From Clostridia bacterium (lineage in GTDB: Bacteria > Bacillota > Thermoanaerobacteria > Thermoanaerobacterales > Thermoanaerobacteraceae), in the NCBI GenBank assembly GCA_012840485.1, contig DULG01000029.1, positions 1-53,963 on the forward strand: a stretch of DNA of 53,963 nt. The letters run 5' to 3'. Of the stretch, positions 1-7,699 are shown piece by piece. Under the pieces are notes generated by a model. That model had not been told where the DNA came from and ran no database searches. It saw only the letters and a list, made by a program, of their open reading frames with translations. The translations under genes and the position numbers were made by a program. Each line of letters begins with the position of its first letter. Within the stretch, counting starts at the first letter, position 1.

Positions 1-539
1 ATAAAGAAGAATTTTTTATGCTAATGTTTTATTCTAATTCTTCACAAAAGAGTCTTGAAGCTTTAGAGGTCATGAAGAAATTCAGTGAAGACAATCCTAA
101 AGTGCCCGTTTATGTAGTAAATGCTTCAGAGATAAGAGATATTCATCCACAATACGGAATAAAAGTAGTTCCTTCAGTAATACTTTTTAAAGATAAGGAA
201 CCGTGGCAATTTATATTTGGGCTTCAGAGCAAGGAATATTATGAAAAACTTTTAGTTGTCGCTCCTTCCAAAGTCTCTGATGGAAAAGGTCAAAAGACCC
301 ACAGAGTAACAGTTTACACTACACCTTCTTGCCCATGGTGTAATGCTACAAAGGCCTATTTGAGACAGCATAACATACCTTTTAGAGAGGTAGACGTAAG
401 CAAAAATCCAAGTGCAGCTGCAGAATTGGTAAGGCGCAGCGGTCAAAGAGGAGTTCCTCAGACAGATATTGATGGCACAATTGTAGTTGGATTTGACAAA
501 GCGAGATTAAATCAATTGCTTGGAATTACTGATCGATAA
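1..539 (+). CDS. Thioredoxin-like/glutaredoxin fusion protein, 5' end outside window
   Basis: Redox protein with two thioredoxin-fold halves. The C-terminal half is a glutaredoxin of the YruB/NrdH-like class with the active-site motif CPWC (around residue 107 counting from the ATG at 18) and the glutaredoxin signature RGVPQTDIDG. The N-terminal half keeps the fold and its cis-proline segment (VVPSVILF) but has SNSSQKS where a CxxC would sit, so it is probably redox-inactive. The reading frame is open upstream of the ATG at 18 to the window edge (codons for KEEFF precede it) and no ribosome site lies before that ATG, so the true start is probably upstream of base 1. It likely reduces disulfides or mixed thiols in the cytoplasm; the electron donor is unknown. 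Confidence 0.8.
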   Translation, partial: KEEFFMLMFYSNSSQKSLEALEVMKKFSEDNPKVPVYVVNASEIRDIHPQYGIKVVPSVILFKDKEPWQFIFGLQSKEYYEKLLVVAPSKVSDGKGQKTHRVTVYTTPSCPWCNATKAYLRQHNIPFREVDVSKNPSAAAELVRRSGQRGVPQTDIDGTIVVGFDKARLNQLLGITDR

Positions 540-548
540 GTTTTTATA

Positions 549-578
549 TTGTACCTTTTCTCATAATTGAGGTATAAT
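549..578 (+). promoter_or_regulatory. Sigma-A promoter for the groES-like gene
   Basis: TTGTAC at 549-554 and TATAAT at 573-578 with an 18-bp spacer, about 60 bases before the Cpn10 start. No CIRCE-like inverted repeat is seen here, so HrcA control is not supported. Confidence 0.6.
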
Positions 579-639
579 AAAAAGGTGTAATAAATGTGCA
601 AATAAAAGGCTAAAAATAATAAAAGAAAGGAGAAGGATT

Positions 640-921
640 ATGACAAAAATACAACCAGTAAATGGCCATGCACTCATTAAGTTAGAGAAAGAACCTGAGA
701 AAAAGATAGGCGGAGTAATAATTCCTAAAACTGCTGAAGAAAAATTAAATCAAGGAGTAGTTGAAGCTCTTGCAGCTGGTGCAACTGATGAACTTGCTGT
801 AGGGGACAGAGTTATATATAAAGAGTTTTCTGGAACCAAGATAAAGCATGAGGGAGAGGAATATCTCATAATTCCAGTAGACGACATACTGGCTAAGTTT
901 GTAGATGTCGACGAAATATAA
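640..921 (+). CDS. GroES-like Cpn10 co-chaperonin, not beside groEL
   Basis: A 93-residue protein of the Cpn10/GroES family (usual length about 90-100). The N-terminal strand (VNGHALIKLEKE), the mobile-loop region (KKIGGVIIPKTAEEK) and the barrel motif VGDRVIYKEFSGTKIK followed by YLIIPVDDILA are all recognisable. GroES normally caps GroEL. Here no groEL follows; a terminator closes the gene and the suf operon begins next. It is either a second, specialised Cpn10 or the sole copy displaced from groEL; the window cannot decide. The start ATG has a good AAAGGAGA ribosome site. Confidence 0.85.
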   Translation: MTKIQPVNGHALIKLEKEPEKKIGGVIIPKTAEEKLNQGVVEALAAGATDELAVGDRVIYKEFSGTKIKHEGEEYLIIPVDDILAKFVDVDEI

Positions 922-960
922 GAAGTCGGGGAAATTAAAGTCCCGACTTCTTATATTTTT
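918..960 (+). terminator. Rho-independent terminator after the Cpn10 gene
   Basis: A perfect 13-bp stem (918-930 with 942-954, ATAAGAAGTCGGG arm) and an 11-base loop, followed by ATTTTT. The stop codon of the Cpn10 gene lies inside the left arm. Confidence 0.85.
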
Positions 961-971
961 GTACATAATTA

Positions 972-1005
972 TTGACATATGTTTATTAAATGAAAATAAT
1001 TATCA
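972..1005 (+). promoter_or_regulatory. suf promoter P1 overlapped by a Fur-type box
   Basis: TTGACA (972-977), 17-bp spacer, AATAAT (995-1000). Bases 991-1005, TGAAAATAATTATCA, match the 7-1-7 Fur consensus TGATAATnATTATCA at 13 of 14 specified positions and cover the -10 element. Seen: the sequence match and its overlap. Known: Fur represses iron-uptake and some Fe-S genes by binding over promoters. Inferred: iron-responsive control of suf. Confidence 0.6.
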
Positions 1006-1023
1006 ATTTTGTACCTTTTTCTA

Positions 1024-1052
1024 TTGATTTGGGGATATAGGTGGTGTATAAT
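1024..1052 (+). promoter_or_regulatory. suf promoter P2
   Basis: TTGATT (1024-1029), 17-bp spacer, perfect TATAAT (1047-1052), giving a leader of about 50 bases before sufC. It lies just downstream of the Fur-type box, so P1 and P2 may respond differently to iron. Confidence 0.7.
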
Positions 1053-1108
1053 AGTATTGCTTGAGTATTCCTATTAAAATAGTCGGAATTAAAAAGGAGT
1101 TGTAAGGA

Positions 1109-1855
1109 ATGAGGGAAACATTGTTGGAAATAAGGGATTTACATGTAGAGGTTGAGGATAAGCATATCCTTAAAGGCCTTGATTTAACAATAAAAAGAGG
1201 AGAAGTCCACGCAATTATGGGACCCAATGGCAGTGGCAAAAGCACTTTATGCCATTCCATAATGGGTAACCCTAGATATAAAGTTACAGGAGGAGAAATT
1301 TTTTTTGAAGGTAAAGACATAACAAATCTAAAAGTCAATGAAAGGGCTAAAAAAGGCATATTTTTATCTTTTCAATCCCCAGAAGAGATACCTGGCATAA
1401 CGGTAGATAATTTTATAAGGACATCTGTTAATATTGTAACAGGTCAAAACATGTCTATGCTTCAATTTGCAAAAGAAATGAAAAACACATTGGAACTTTT
1501 AGATATGGATTCGGAGTACAGAACTAGGTATTTAAATGTAGGTTTTTCTGGCGGAGAAAAGAAAAAAACTGAAATACTCCAGATGGCTTTTTTAAAGCCT
1601 AAACTTATAATGCTTGACGAAATTGACTCAGGGCTTGACATAGATGCTTTAAAAGTTGTTGCAGAAGCTGTTAAAAAGCTAAAAACTGAAGATATGTCTA
1701 TTTTAATTGTTACCCACTACAATAGAATACTGGATTACTTGGAACCAGATGTAATATCTGTCTTAATGGATGGAAGAATCGTAAAAAGTGGGGATAAAGA
1801 CCTTGCAAAGATTCTTGAAGAAAAGGGTTATGATTTCGTAAGGAACGGTGTCTAA
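1109..1855 (+). CDS. sufC: Fe-S cluster assembly ATPase SufC
   Basis: ABC-type ATPase of the cytosolic SufBCD scaffold, which assembles iron-sulfur clusters. Length 248, typical of SufC. Walker A GPNGSGKST at residues 38-46, the SufC-type signature LNVGFSGGEKKKTE, and Walker B LIMLDEIDSGLD followed by the H-loop VTHYNR. There is no membrane partner; the next genes are sufB and sufD, its known partners. It is the first gene of a five-gene operon, with AAGGAG (1094-1099) 9 bases before the ATG. Expression probably follows the two upstream promoters and the Fur-type box. Confidence 0.96.
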   Translation: MRETLLEIRDLHVEVEDKHILKGLDLTIKRGEVHAIMGPNGSGKSTLCHSIMGNPRYKVTGGEIFFEGKDITNLKVNERAKKGIFLSFQSPEEIPGITVDNFIRTSVNIVTGQNMSMLQFAKEMKNTLELLDMDSEYRTRYLNVGFSGGEKKKTEILQMAFLKPKLIMLDEIDSGLDIDALKVVAEAVKKLKTEDMSILIVTHYNRILDYLEPDVISVLMDGRIVKSGDKDLAKILEEKGYDFVRNGV

Positions 1856-1874
1856 CCCATAGGAGGGGAAAACA

Positions 1875-3278
1875 ATGAAAAAAGACGAAATAAGAGAGAT
1901 AGATTTTAGTATATACGATATAAGGGATGATGTAAAATATGAATTTCAAACAGGAAAAGGACTTTCTAAAGAGGTAGTTTTAGAAATATCAGAACAAAAA
2001 AATGAGCCTTCTTGGATGAGAGAATTTAGGTTAGAGGCTTTGGCGATATACCAAAAAATGCCCATGCCCACATGGGGTGTTGACTTAAGTGAACTGGATA
2101 TAGATTCTATTATTGCTTATATACGGCCAAGTGCAAAAATGCAAAGGTCATGGGAAGAAGTTCCAGAAGAGATAAGGCGCACTTTTGAAAGATTAGGAAT
2201 TCCTGAAGCTGAAAGAAAGGGATTGGCAGGAGTAGGTGCTCAATACGATTCTGAGGTAATATATCACAATATTAAAGAAAGCCTTACCAAGCAGGGTGTA
2301 ATATTTGAAGACATGGATACAGCAGTAAAGAAATATCCAGATATAATAAAAGAGTACTTTATGACAAAAAATGTCCTCCCTACTGACCACAAATTTGCAG
2401 CATTGCACGCAGCAATATGGAGCGGGGGTACTTTTGTATATGTTCCACAAGGAGTTAAAGTTGAAGTTCCACTCCAAGCTTATTTTAGAATGAATGCGCC
2501 AGGAAGTGGTCAGTTTGAACACACTCTCATTATTGCTGACAAAGGCAGTGAGGTTCATTTTATAGAAGGCTGTTCTGCACCCCAGTATTCTGTCTCAAAC
2601 TTACACGCAGGTTGCGTAGAGCTTTTTATAAATGAGGGAGCTCGCATAATTTACTCTACTATAGAAAATTGGAGTAAAAATACTTATAATTTAAACACTA
2701 AAAGGGCAATAGTTGAAAAAGATGGCATTATAGAGTGGATCTCCGGTTCTTTTGGAAGCAAAAAAACAATGCTTTATCCTGCCTCTATACTAAAGGGAGA
2801 AGGAGCAAAAGCAGAGTACACAAGTGTCACTTTTGCTGCAAAGGGTCAGCACTTAGACACAGGCTCAAAGATGATACACTTAGCGCCTAATACTTCATCA
2901 AAAGTTTTGGCAAAGAGTATATCAAAAGATGGTGGCATATCAAGCTATAGAGGGCTTTTAAAAATAGGTACTAATGCAGAAGGCGCGAAGGCTTCTGTTC
3001 AATGTGAAGGATTGATGTTAGACGATATTTCAAGGTCCGATACAATGCCAGTTATTGATATAGAAAATGACAATGTAGACATTGGACATGAGGCAAAGGT
3101 GGGTAGAATAAGTGAAGAACAAATATTTTATTTAATGTCTAGAGGATTAAGTGAAGACGATGCAAGAGCCATGATTGTAAGAGGTTTTGTAGAGCCTATT
3201 GCTAAGGCGTTGCCATTGGAATATGCGGTGGAGATGAACAGATTAATAAAGCTTGAGCTGGAAGGCGCAATAGGATAG
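1875..3278 (+). CDS. sufB: Fe-S cluster scaffold protein SufB
   Basis: Core scaffold subunit of SufBCD, where sulfur and iron are assembled before transfer to apo-proteins. Length 467, normal for SufB. Recognisable blocks are WMREFRLEALAIYQKMPMP near the N-terminus, GTFVYVPQGVKVEVPLQAYFR, the beta-helix core with EGCSAPQYS and the NTKRAIVEKDG segment, and the C-terminal IGHEAKVGRISEEQIFYLMS. It starts 19 bases after sufC with AGGAGGGG ahead of the ATG. Very conserved family; the assignment is secure. Confidence 0.96.
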   Translation: MKKDEIREIDFSIYDIRDDVKYEFQTGKGLSKEVVLEISEQKNEPSWMREFRLEALAIYQKMPMPTWGVDLSELDIDSIIAYIRPSAKMQRSWEEVPEEIRRTFERLGIPEAERKGLAGVGAQYDSEVIYHNIKESLTKQGVIFEDMDTAVKKYPDIIKEYFMTKNVLPTDHKFAALHAAIWSGGTFVYVPQGVKVEVPLQAYFRMNAPGSGQFEHTLIIADKGSEVHFIEGCSAPQYSVSNLHAGCVELFINEGARIIYSTIENWSKNTYNLNTKRAIVEKDGIIEWISGSFGSKKTMLYPASILKGEGAKAEYTSVTFAAKGQHLDTGSKMIHLAPNTSSKVLAKSISKDGGISSYRGLLKIGTNAEGAKASVQCEGLMLDDISRSDTMPVIDIENDNVDIGHEAKVGRISEEQIFYLMSRGLSEDDARAMIVRGFVEPIAKALPLEYAVEMNRLIKLELEGAIG

Positions 3279-3289
3279 GAGTGAAATAT

Positions 3290-4330
3290 ATGTTAAAAAG
3301 AATTGCTTTAGAAGAAATAGAAAAGCCTTCATATAAGGAATATAATTCAGTTATTATAAAAGATGCTACACAAGAAGGTATAACGATAGAAAAGGTGAAG
3401 CAATCTATTTTAAATAACTTTTCTTCTTTGAATAGGCCTGTTGGGATAGAAAAAGAATTGGTAAAAGAAGTGGAAGGATTTTTTAACACAGGTTTTTATA
3501 TTAAAACCTCTCAGAATAGCGATATTAAAAAGCCAATCATACTTGACTATATGGCCAATGAACAAAATGACACATTGATTGACTACAATATAATTGAAGC
3601 AGAAGCTAATTCAAAAGTTACAATTGTTTTTGACTACAATTCAGGAGTAAAGGGCTTTCACAATGGCATAACCAAACTCATTGCAAAAGAAGGTTCTACT
3701 GTAAATGTAGTGAAAATACAGAGATTAGGGGATGAATTTAACGATTTTGACAGTTGCCTTGTAGTTGTAGGTAAAAATGCTACAATAAACTGGTCAAATG
3801 TAGTTATAGGTTCAAAAATAAGTGCCTTTGACGTAGCAGTATATCTTGAACAAGGAGGAGGAACCTTTACCTCTAAATCCATTTTTTTAGGAGTAGATAG
3901 TCAAAAATATGACATGGCTTATAAAGTGTACCACCAAGCTCCTAAGACTACCAGCAGTGTGGATTTAAAAGGAGCTTTAAAGGGAAGCGCAAAAGCCACT
4001 TTTATAGGAAATATTGACATTAAAAAGGGTGCCAAAAAGGCAAAAGCAGAAGAAAATGAGACAGTCCTTTTATTAGACAAAACTGTTAGGTCTATTGCGA
4101 TTCCTGCTCTTTACTGTGCAGAAGATGATGTGCAGGCAAATCACTCTGCTAGTGCAGGCCAAATAGATGAAGACAAACTCTATTATGTCATGAGCAGAGG
4201 TTTTAGCTTAGAAGAGGCAAGGCTTTTAATGGTGCAGGCTATATTAAATCCGGTGATAGACTTGATTCCTTATGACCCTGTAAGAGAAATCATCATAAAA
4301 GGTCATATAGGGAGGAGGATTATAAAATAA
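3290..4330 (+). CDS. sufD: Fe-S cluster assembly protein SufD
   Basis: SufD-type paralogue of SufB that forms the SufB-SufD heterodimer on two SufC ATPases. About 346 residues. The C-terminal half carries the family beta-helix and the motif HSASAGQIDEDKLYYVMSRG. An in-frame GTG at 3281 touches the TAGGAG ribosome site (3276-3281), so the ATG at 3290, 8 bases after it, is the better start. It begins 11 bases after sufB and its stop shares a base with the sufS start, so the genes are co-transcribed. Confidence 0.92.
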   Translation: MLKRIALEEIEKPSYKEYNSVIIKDATQEGITIEKVKQSILNNFSSLNRPVGIEKELVKEVEGFFNTGFYIKTSQNSDIKKPIILDYMANEQNDTLIDYNIIEAEANSKVTIVFDYNSGVKGFHNGITKLIAKEGSTVNVVKIQRLGDEFNDFDSCLVVVGKNATINWSNVVIGSKISAFDVAVYLEQGGGTFTSKSIFLGVDSQKYDMAYKVYHQAPKTTSSVDLKGALKGSAKATFIGNIDIKKGAKKAKAEENETVLLLDKTVRSIAIPALYCAEDDVQANHSASAGQIDEDKLYYVMSRGFSLEEARLLMVQAILNPVIDLIPYDPVREIIIKGHIGRRIIK

Positions 4331-5553
4331 TGGATATTGAAAAAATAAAAAAGGACTTTCCTATATTATTAAGTGTTAAGCCTCATGGGAAAAGACTTTC
4401 ATACCTTGATAATGCTGCTACAACACAAAAGCCAATTGAAGTAATAAAGACTATGGATAAATATTATGAAGAATTAAATGCCAATGTATACAGAAGTCCC
4501 CATTATTTAAGTGTACTTTCTACACAAGCCTATGAAGAGGCAAGAGAGAGAGTAAAAAAATTTATAAATGCTAAAAGACAGGAGTCCATAATTTTTACAA
4601 GAAACACTACAGAGTCCATAAACTTTATAGCTTATACTTGGGGTATGAAGCATATAAAGGAAGGGGACGAGATACTACTTACTATAGCTGAACACCACAG
4701 TAATATACTTCCATGGCAGATGGTAGCAGATGCCAAAGGAGCGAAGTTAAAATATGTCTACCTTGATGAAAATTTCAGGCTTTCAATGAAGGATTTTAAA
4801 GAAAAAATCTCTGAAAAAGTTAAATTAGTTGCTGTACAGCATATGTCAAATGTTTTGGGGATAATAAATCCTGTAGAGGAGATTACAGAAATTGTCCATA
4901 AATATGGGGCAAAAGTGTTAGTGGATGGGGCGCAGAGTGTACCTCATATGAAAGTTGATTTGCAAAAAATAAATTGCGATTTTTTTGCCTTTTCTGGTCA
5001 TAAAATGTTAGGACCTATGGGGATTGGGGTTTTATATATAAAAGAAGACATATTAGAGGATATACCTCCCTTTTTAAGAGGAGGAGAAATGATAGACGAA
5101 GTCTATGAGGACCACTCTACCTTTGCACCTCCTCCTCTAAAATTTGAAGCAGGTACTCCTAATGTAGAAGGGGCTTATGTTCTTGTTTCTGCCATAGATT
5201 ATCTTGAAGAAATTGGAGTTGACAATATATACGATCATGAGACAAAACTTTTAAAATATGGACTTAAAAAGATTGGGGAATTAGACTTTGTGAAAATGTA
5301 CGGCCCAAAAGATGCAAAAGATAGAGGAGGAATAATCTCTTTTAATGTGGAAGGAGTCCATCCCCATGATGTTGCTACAATTTTAGATGAAGAAGGAGTT
5401 GCTGTAAGAAGTGGGCATCACTGCTGTCAGCCTTTAATGAGATATTTGGGTGTTCCTGCAACAGTGAGAGCAAGCTTTTATCTCTACAATGACTTTGAGG
5501 ATATTGATGTCCTAGTGGAGGGACTTAAAAAAGTCAGGAAGTGGTTTAAATGA
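4330..5553 (+). CDS. sufS: Cysteine desulfurase SufS
   Basis: PLP enzyme converting cysteine to alanine and passing persulfide sulfur to SufU and then the SufBCD scaffold. Length 407, typical. PLP lysine is Lys225 in FSGHKMLGPMGIG; the persulfide cysteine is Cys365 in RSGHHCCQPLMRYLG. An extra adjacent cysteine (Cys366) follows, where B. subtilis SufS has alanine. The NAAT and N-R-S-P-H-Y segments near the N-terminus match the group II desulfurase fold. The start overlaps the sufD stop by one base, and the end overlaps sufU in an ATGA junction. Confidence 0.96.
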   Translation: MDIEKIKKDFPILLSVKPHGKRLSYLDNAATTQKPIEVIKTMDKYYEELNANVYRSPHYLSVLSTQAYEEARERVKKFINAKRQESIIFTRNTTESINFIAYTWGMKHIKEGDEILLTIAEHHSNILPWQMVADAKGAKLKYVYLDENFRLSMKDFKEKISEKVKLVAVQHMSNVLGIINPVEEITEIVHKYGAKVLVDGAQSVPHMKVDLQKINCDFFAFSGHKMLGPMGIGVLYIKEDILEDIPPFLRGGEMIDEVYEDHSTFAPPPLKFEAGTPNVEGAYVLVSAIDYLEEIGVDNIYDHETKLLKYGLKKIGELDFVKMYGPKDAKDRGGIISFNVEGVHPHDVATILDEEGVAVRSGHHCCQPLMRYLGVPATVRASFYLYNDFEDIDVLVEGLKKVRKWFK

Positions 5554-5963
5554 GGGATTTAAATCAACTTTACTCAGAAGTAATAATGGAACATTATGAA
5601 AACTCACCCCATAGGAAAGAATTAAAAGATGCAACTCATAAAGAAAGAGGACACAATCCTCTTTGTGGAGATGACATAACCCTATATCTCAAGATGAATG
5701 GAGATATTATAGAGGACGCATCATTTACAGGGCACGGTTGTGCCATAAGCCAGGCTTCAACATCTATGATGATAGACTTAATAAAGGGAAAAGACAAAAA
5801 AGAAGCTTTAAGACTTGTCCAAGAATTTATAGATATGATATACAAAAAAGACGTAAATTTAGATGAATTAGGGGATGCTCAGGTATTGCAAGGAGTGTCA
5901 GATTTCCCTGCCCGCATAAAATGTGCTCTGCTTGCATGGAAGACACTTCAGGAGATGCTATGA
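5550..5963 (+). CDS. sufU: Zinc-dependent sulfurtransferase SufU
   Basis: Accepts persulfide sulfur from SufS; the Firmicute counterpart of SufE. Length 137. Predicted zinc ligands Cys39, Asp41, Cys64 and Cys125 (NPLCGDD, GHGCAIS, ARIKCALLAW) are in the same arrangement as B. subtilis SufU. The family also resembles IscU, but the residues GHGCAIS and the position beside sufS favour SufU. Start overlaps sufS; a strong hairpin follows, ending the operon. Confidence 0.93.
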   Translation: MRDLNQLYSEVIMEHYENSPHRKELKDATHKERGHNPLCGDDITLYLKMNGDIIEDASFTGHGCAISQASTSMMIDLIKGKDKKEALRLVQEFIDMIYKKDVNLDELGDAQVLQGVSDFPARIKCALLAWKTLQEML

Positions 5964-5973
5964 CTTCTAAAAC

Positions 5974-6012
5974 TGCGCCACGAATTATCTTCGTGGCGCA
6001 ATTGAGTCTTTT
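5974..6012 (+). terminator. Terminator of the suf operon
   Basis: Perfect GC-rich 11-bp stem (5974-5984 with 5990-6000, arm TGCGCCACGAA) and a 5-base loop, followed by a short T-containing tract (ATTGAGTCTTTTA). The weak T-tract makes termination efficiency uncertain. Confidence 0.7.
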
Positions 6013-6304
6013 AATACTTCCCATACATAATCTTTTATAAGTCCTAATTGCCAAAGGGCTGTTTTGTTTAGTCTATTACATGGGCCAGCATTTCTGATTT
6101 TAAATTAGGCCTTTTCATCTCTTAAAGTGTAAAAACACGAAGGGGCAACAAAAATTATTAAAACTTTTTCAAAATTTAAGAAAGGAAAAAGGAAATTAAT
6201 GTAGAATTATATACATATATCTAAAACAGAGTTGACAATATAGACAAAAGAACCGTCCCCTTTTATGTTGTATTTTGAAAATATTGAGATGTGGAGGATA
6301 AATT
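6013..6304. other. Intergenic stretch with sigma-H site and a repeat-like motif
   Basis: No protein-coding frame seen. It contains the sigma-H-like promoter described separately and, at 6246-6260, AAAAGAACCGTCCCC. From memory, similar GAACCGTCCCC words are frequent intergenic repeats near IS200/REP-type transposases in Firmicutes, so this could be a decayed element end. No transposase frame adjoins it. Confidence 0.35.
6183..6207 (+). promoter_or_regulatory. Sigma-H-type promoter before the acetyltransferase
   Basis: AGGAAAA (6183-6189), 11 bases, GTAGAAT (6201-6207). This fits the B. subtilis sigma-H pattern RnAGGAwWW-N11/12-RnnGAAT. The same layout with the same 11-base gap occurs at 20903-20927 and 48027-48051. 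Confidence 0.55.
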
Positions 6305-6820
6305 ATGAGAATACGAGAGGCAATTTGTGAAGATGCCTCAAAAATTAGCGTAGTTCATGTTGATACGTGGCGATCGACATATGATGGGATTATTAGTAGT
6401 AATTACTTAAATAACTTATCATATAGTAAAAGTGAAGCCATGTGGAAAGGTATATTATGCGACAAAAAAAATGACCAATTTGTATATGTTTTAGAAAATG
6501 ATTCGAAAGATGTAGTAGGATATGTATGCGGTGGTAAAGAAAGAGAATATGGAATTTATGGAGAAATTTATGGAATATACATTGATAAAAGATATCAGAG
6601 GAAAGGTTATGGGAAGAAACTTTTTAAAAAGGCTTTAGAAGCGTTAACTAATAGAGGATACAATTCTGTGATTGTTTGGGTTTTAAAAGATAATCCATCA
6701 TATAAATTTTATGAAAAACTAGGAGGAGTAAGGGCAAATTGTAAAGAAATAAAAATAGGTGATTCTATATTAATAGAGGTATGTTATCAGTGGGATAATA
6801 TTCATGTTTTGGATATTTAA
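6305..6820 (+). CDS. GNAT-family N-acetyltransferase
   Basis: Transfers an acetyl group from acetyl-CoA; the acceptor is unknown. 171 residues. The acetyl-CoA loop is RYQRKGYGKKLF at residues 96-107, preceded by the beta-strand GEIYGIYID and followed by SVIVWVLKDNPSYKFYEKLGG, a typical GNAT motif B. A GGAGGATAA ribosome site lies before the ATG. It sits alone between the suf terminator and a methyltransferase in an accessory-looking stretch; a sigma-H-like site about 100 bases upstream suggests transition-phase expression. Confidence 0.85.
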   Translation: MRIREAICEDASKISVVHVDTWRSTYDGIISSNYLNNLSYSKSEAMWKGILCDKKNDQFVYVLENDSKDVVGYVCGGKEREYGIYGEIYGIYIDKRYQRKGYGKKLFKKALEALTNRGYNSVIVWVLKDNPSYKFYEKLGGVRANCKEIKIGDSILIEVCYQWDNIHVLDI

Positions 6821-6984
6821 ATAATTTTATGCTACAGGCGAACAAGGTTTAGTAGTTTAATAATATGAGCCTATTTTGAGACCTAAAAGCGGAAAACAAT
6901 TAAAGTCTTGAAAACATAAGATAATACATTAAATTATGGAAAATTAGATAAAAAGCATGAATGTAGTCATGGAGGGTTATCATC

Positions 6985-7656
6985 ATGGATAGGAAGTTAT
7001 GGCTTGCTGAGAAACGAAAGATGACTGAATACCGATATGATTCCATTTTTTCTAAAAACTACGATGAAAAATATGGTCAAATAGACCCTACCCACAGACG
7101 ATATGTGGAAAGGCTATTGTCTGTTTCTCCTGTCGGATGCATAGTACTTGATGCTGCCTGTGGTACAGGCAAATACTGGACGATGATACTGGCGAGTGGA
7201 CGAATGGTATTTGGCATTGACCAGTCTGATATGATGTTGAAACTGGCAAATAGAAAATATCCGGAAGTACCAACAGCGAAACTTGGTCTTCAGGAGATGC
7301 ATTTTACTGACCAATTCTTTGCAGCCATGTGTGTGGATGCTATGGAAAATATCTGCCCTGAAGATTGGCCTTTAGTGCTTGAAAATTTCTATTGTGCATT
7401 GAAGTCTGGTGGCCATATTTATATTACCGTCGAAATTGCTGAAGAAAGAGAGATAAACGAAGCCTACCGTCGAGGAATAGAGATGGGCTTGCCGGTTGTT
7501 TACGGCGAATATGTACATCATGGTGGTTATCACTATTATCCACAGCCTGTACAAGTAAAGACTTGGCTTGTCAAAGCCGGTTTACATGTTGTAGAGGAAT
7601 CTCCAGGTGATGGGTATTTTCATTTCTTAGCGCAAAAATATGGCCCGAAAAAATAA
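6985..7656 (+). CDS. Class I SAM-dependent methyltransferase
   Basis: 223 residues with a Rossmann methyltransferase core. Motif I is VLDAACGTGKY (residues 54-64), followed by the acidic strand end MVFGIDQS and the motif NFYCALKSGGHIYITVE (motif III). The substrate is not evident; small-molecule methyltransferases of this kind are diverse. Codon choice is richer in G and C than the neighbours (for example GCCTACCGTCGAGG near 7460), suggesting acquisition. The ribosome site is GGAGGG about 8 bases before the ATG. Confidence 0.82.
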   Translation: MDRKLWLAEKRKMTEYRYDSIFSKNYDEKYGQIDPTHRRYVERLLSVSPVGCIVLDAACGTGKYWTMILASGRMVFGIDQSDMMLKLANRKYPEVPTAKLGLQEMHFTDQFFAAMCVDAMENICPEDWPLVLENFYCALKSGGHIYITVEIAEEREINEAYRRGIEMGLPVVYGEYVHHGGYHYYPQPVQVKTWLVKAGLHVVEESPGDGYFHFLAQKYGPKK

Positions 7657-7699
7657 ACCATATAAATCAAATAAAATATGTGGAAGGGAGGTTGTTTTT

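Noticed and set aside
2193-2558. A 121-codon minus-strand frame inside sufB
   Set aside because: Antisense shadow of a highly conserved gene with no start signal or recognisable family.
7640-7699. An upstream ATG extension for the cyclase-family hydrolase
   Set aside because: It overlaps the methyltransferase end, has no ribosome site, and adds residues absent from the family; GTG 7700 has a strong site.
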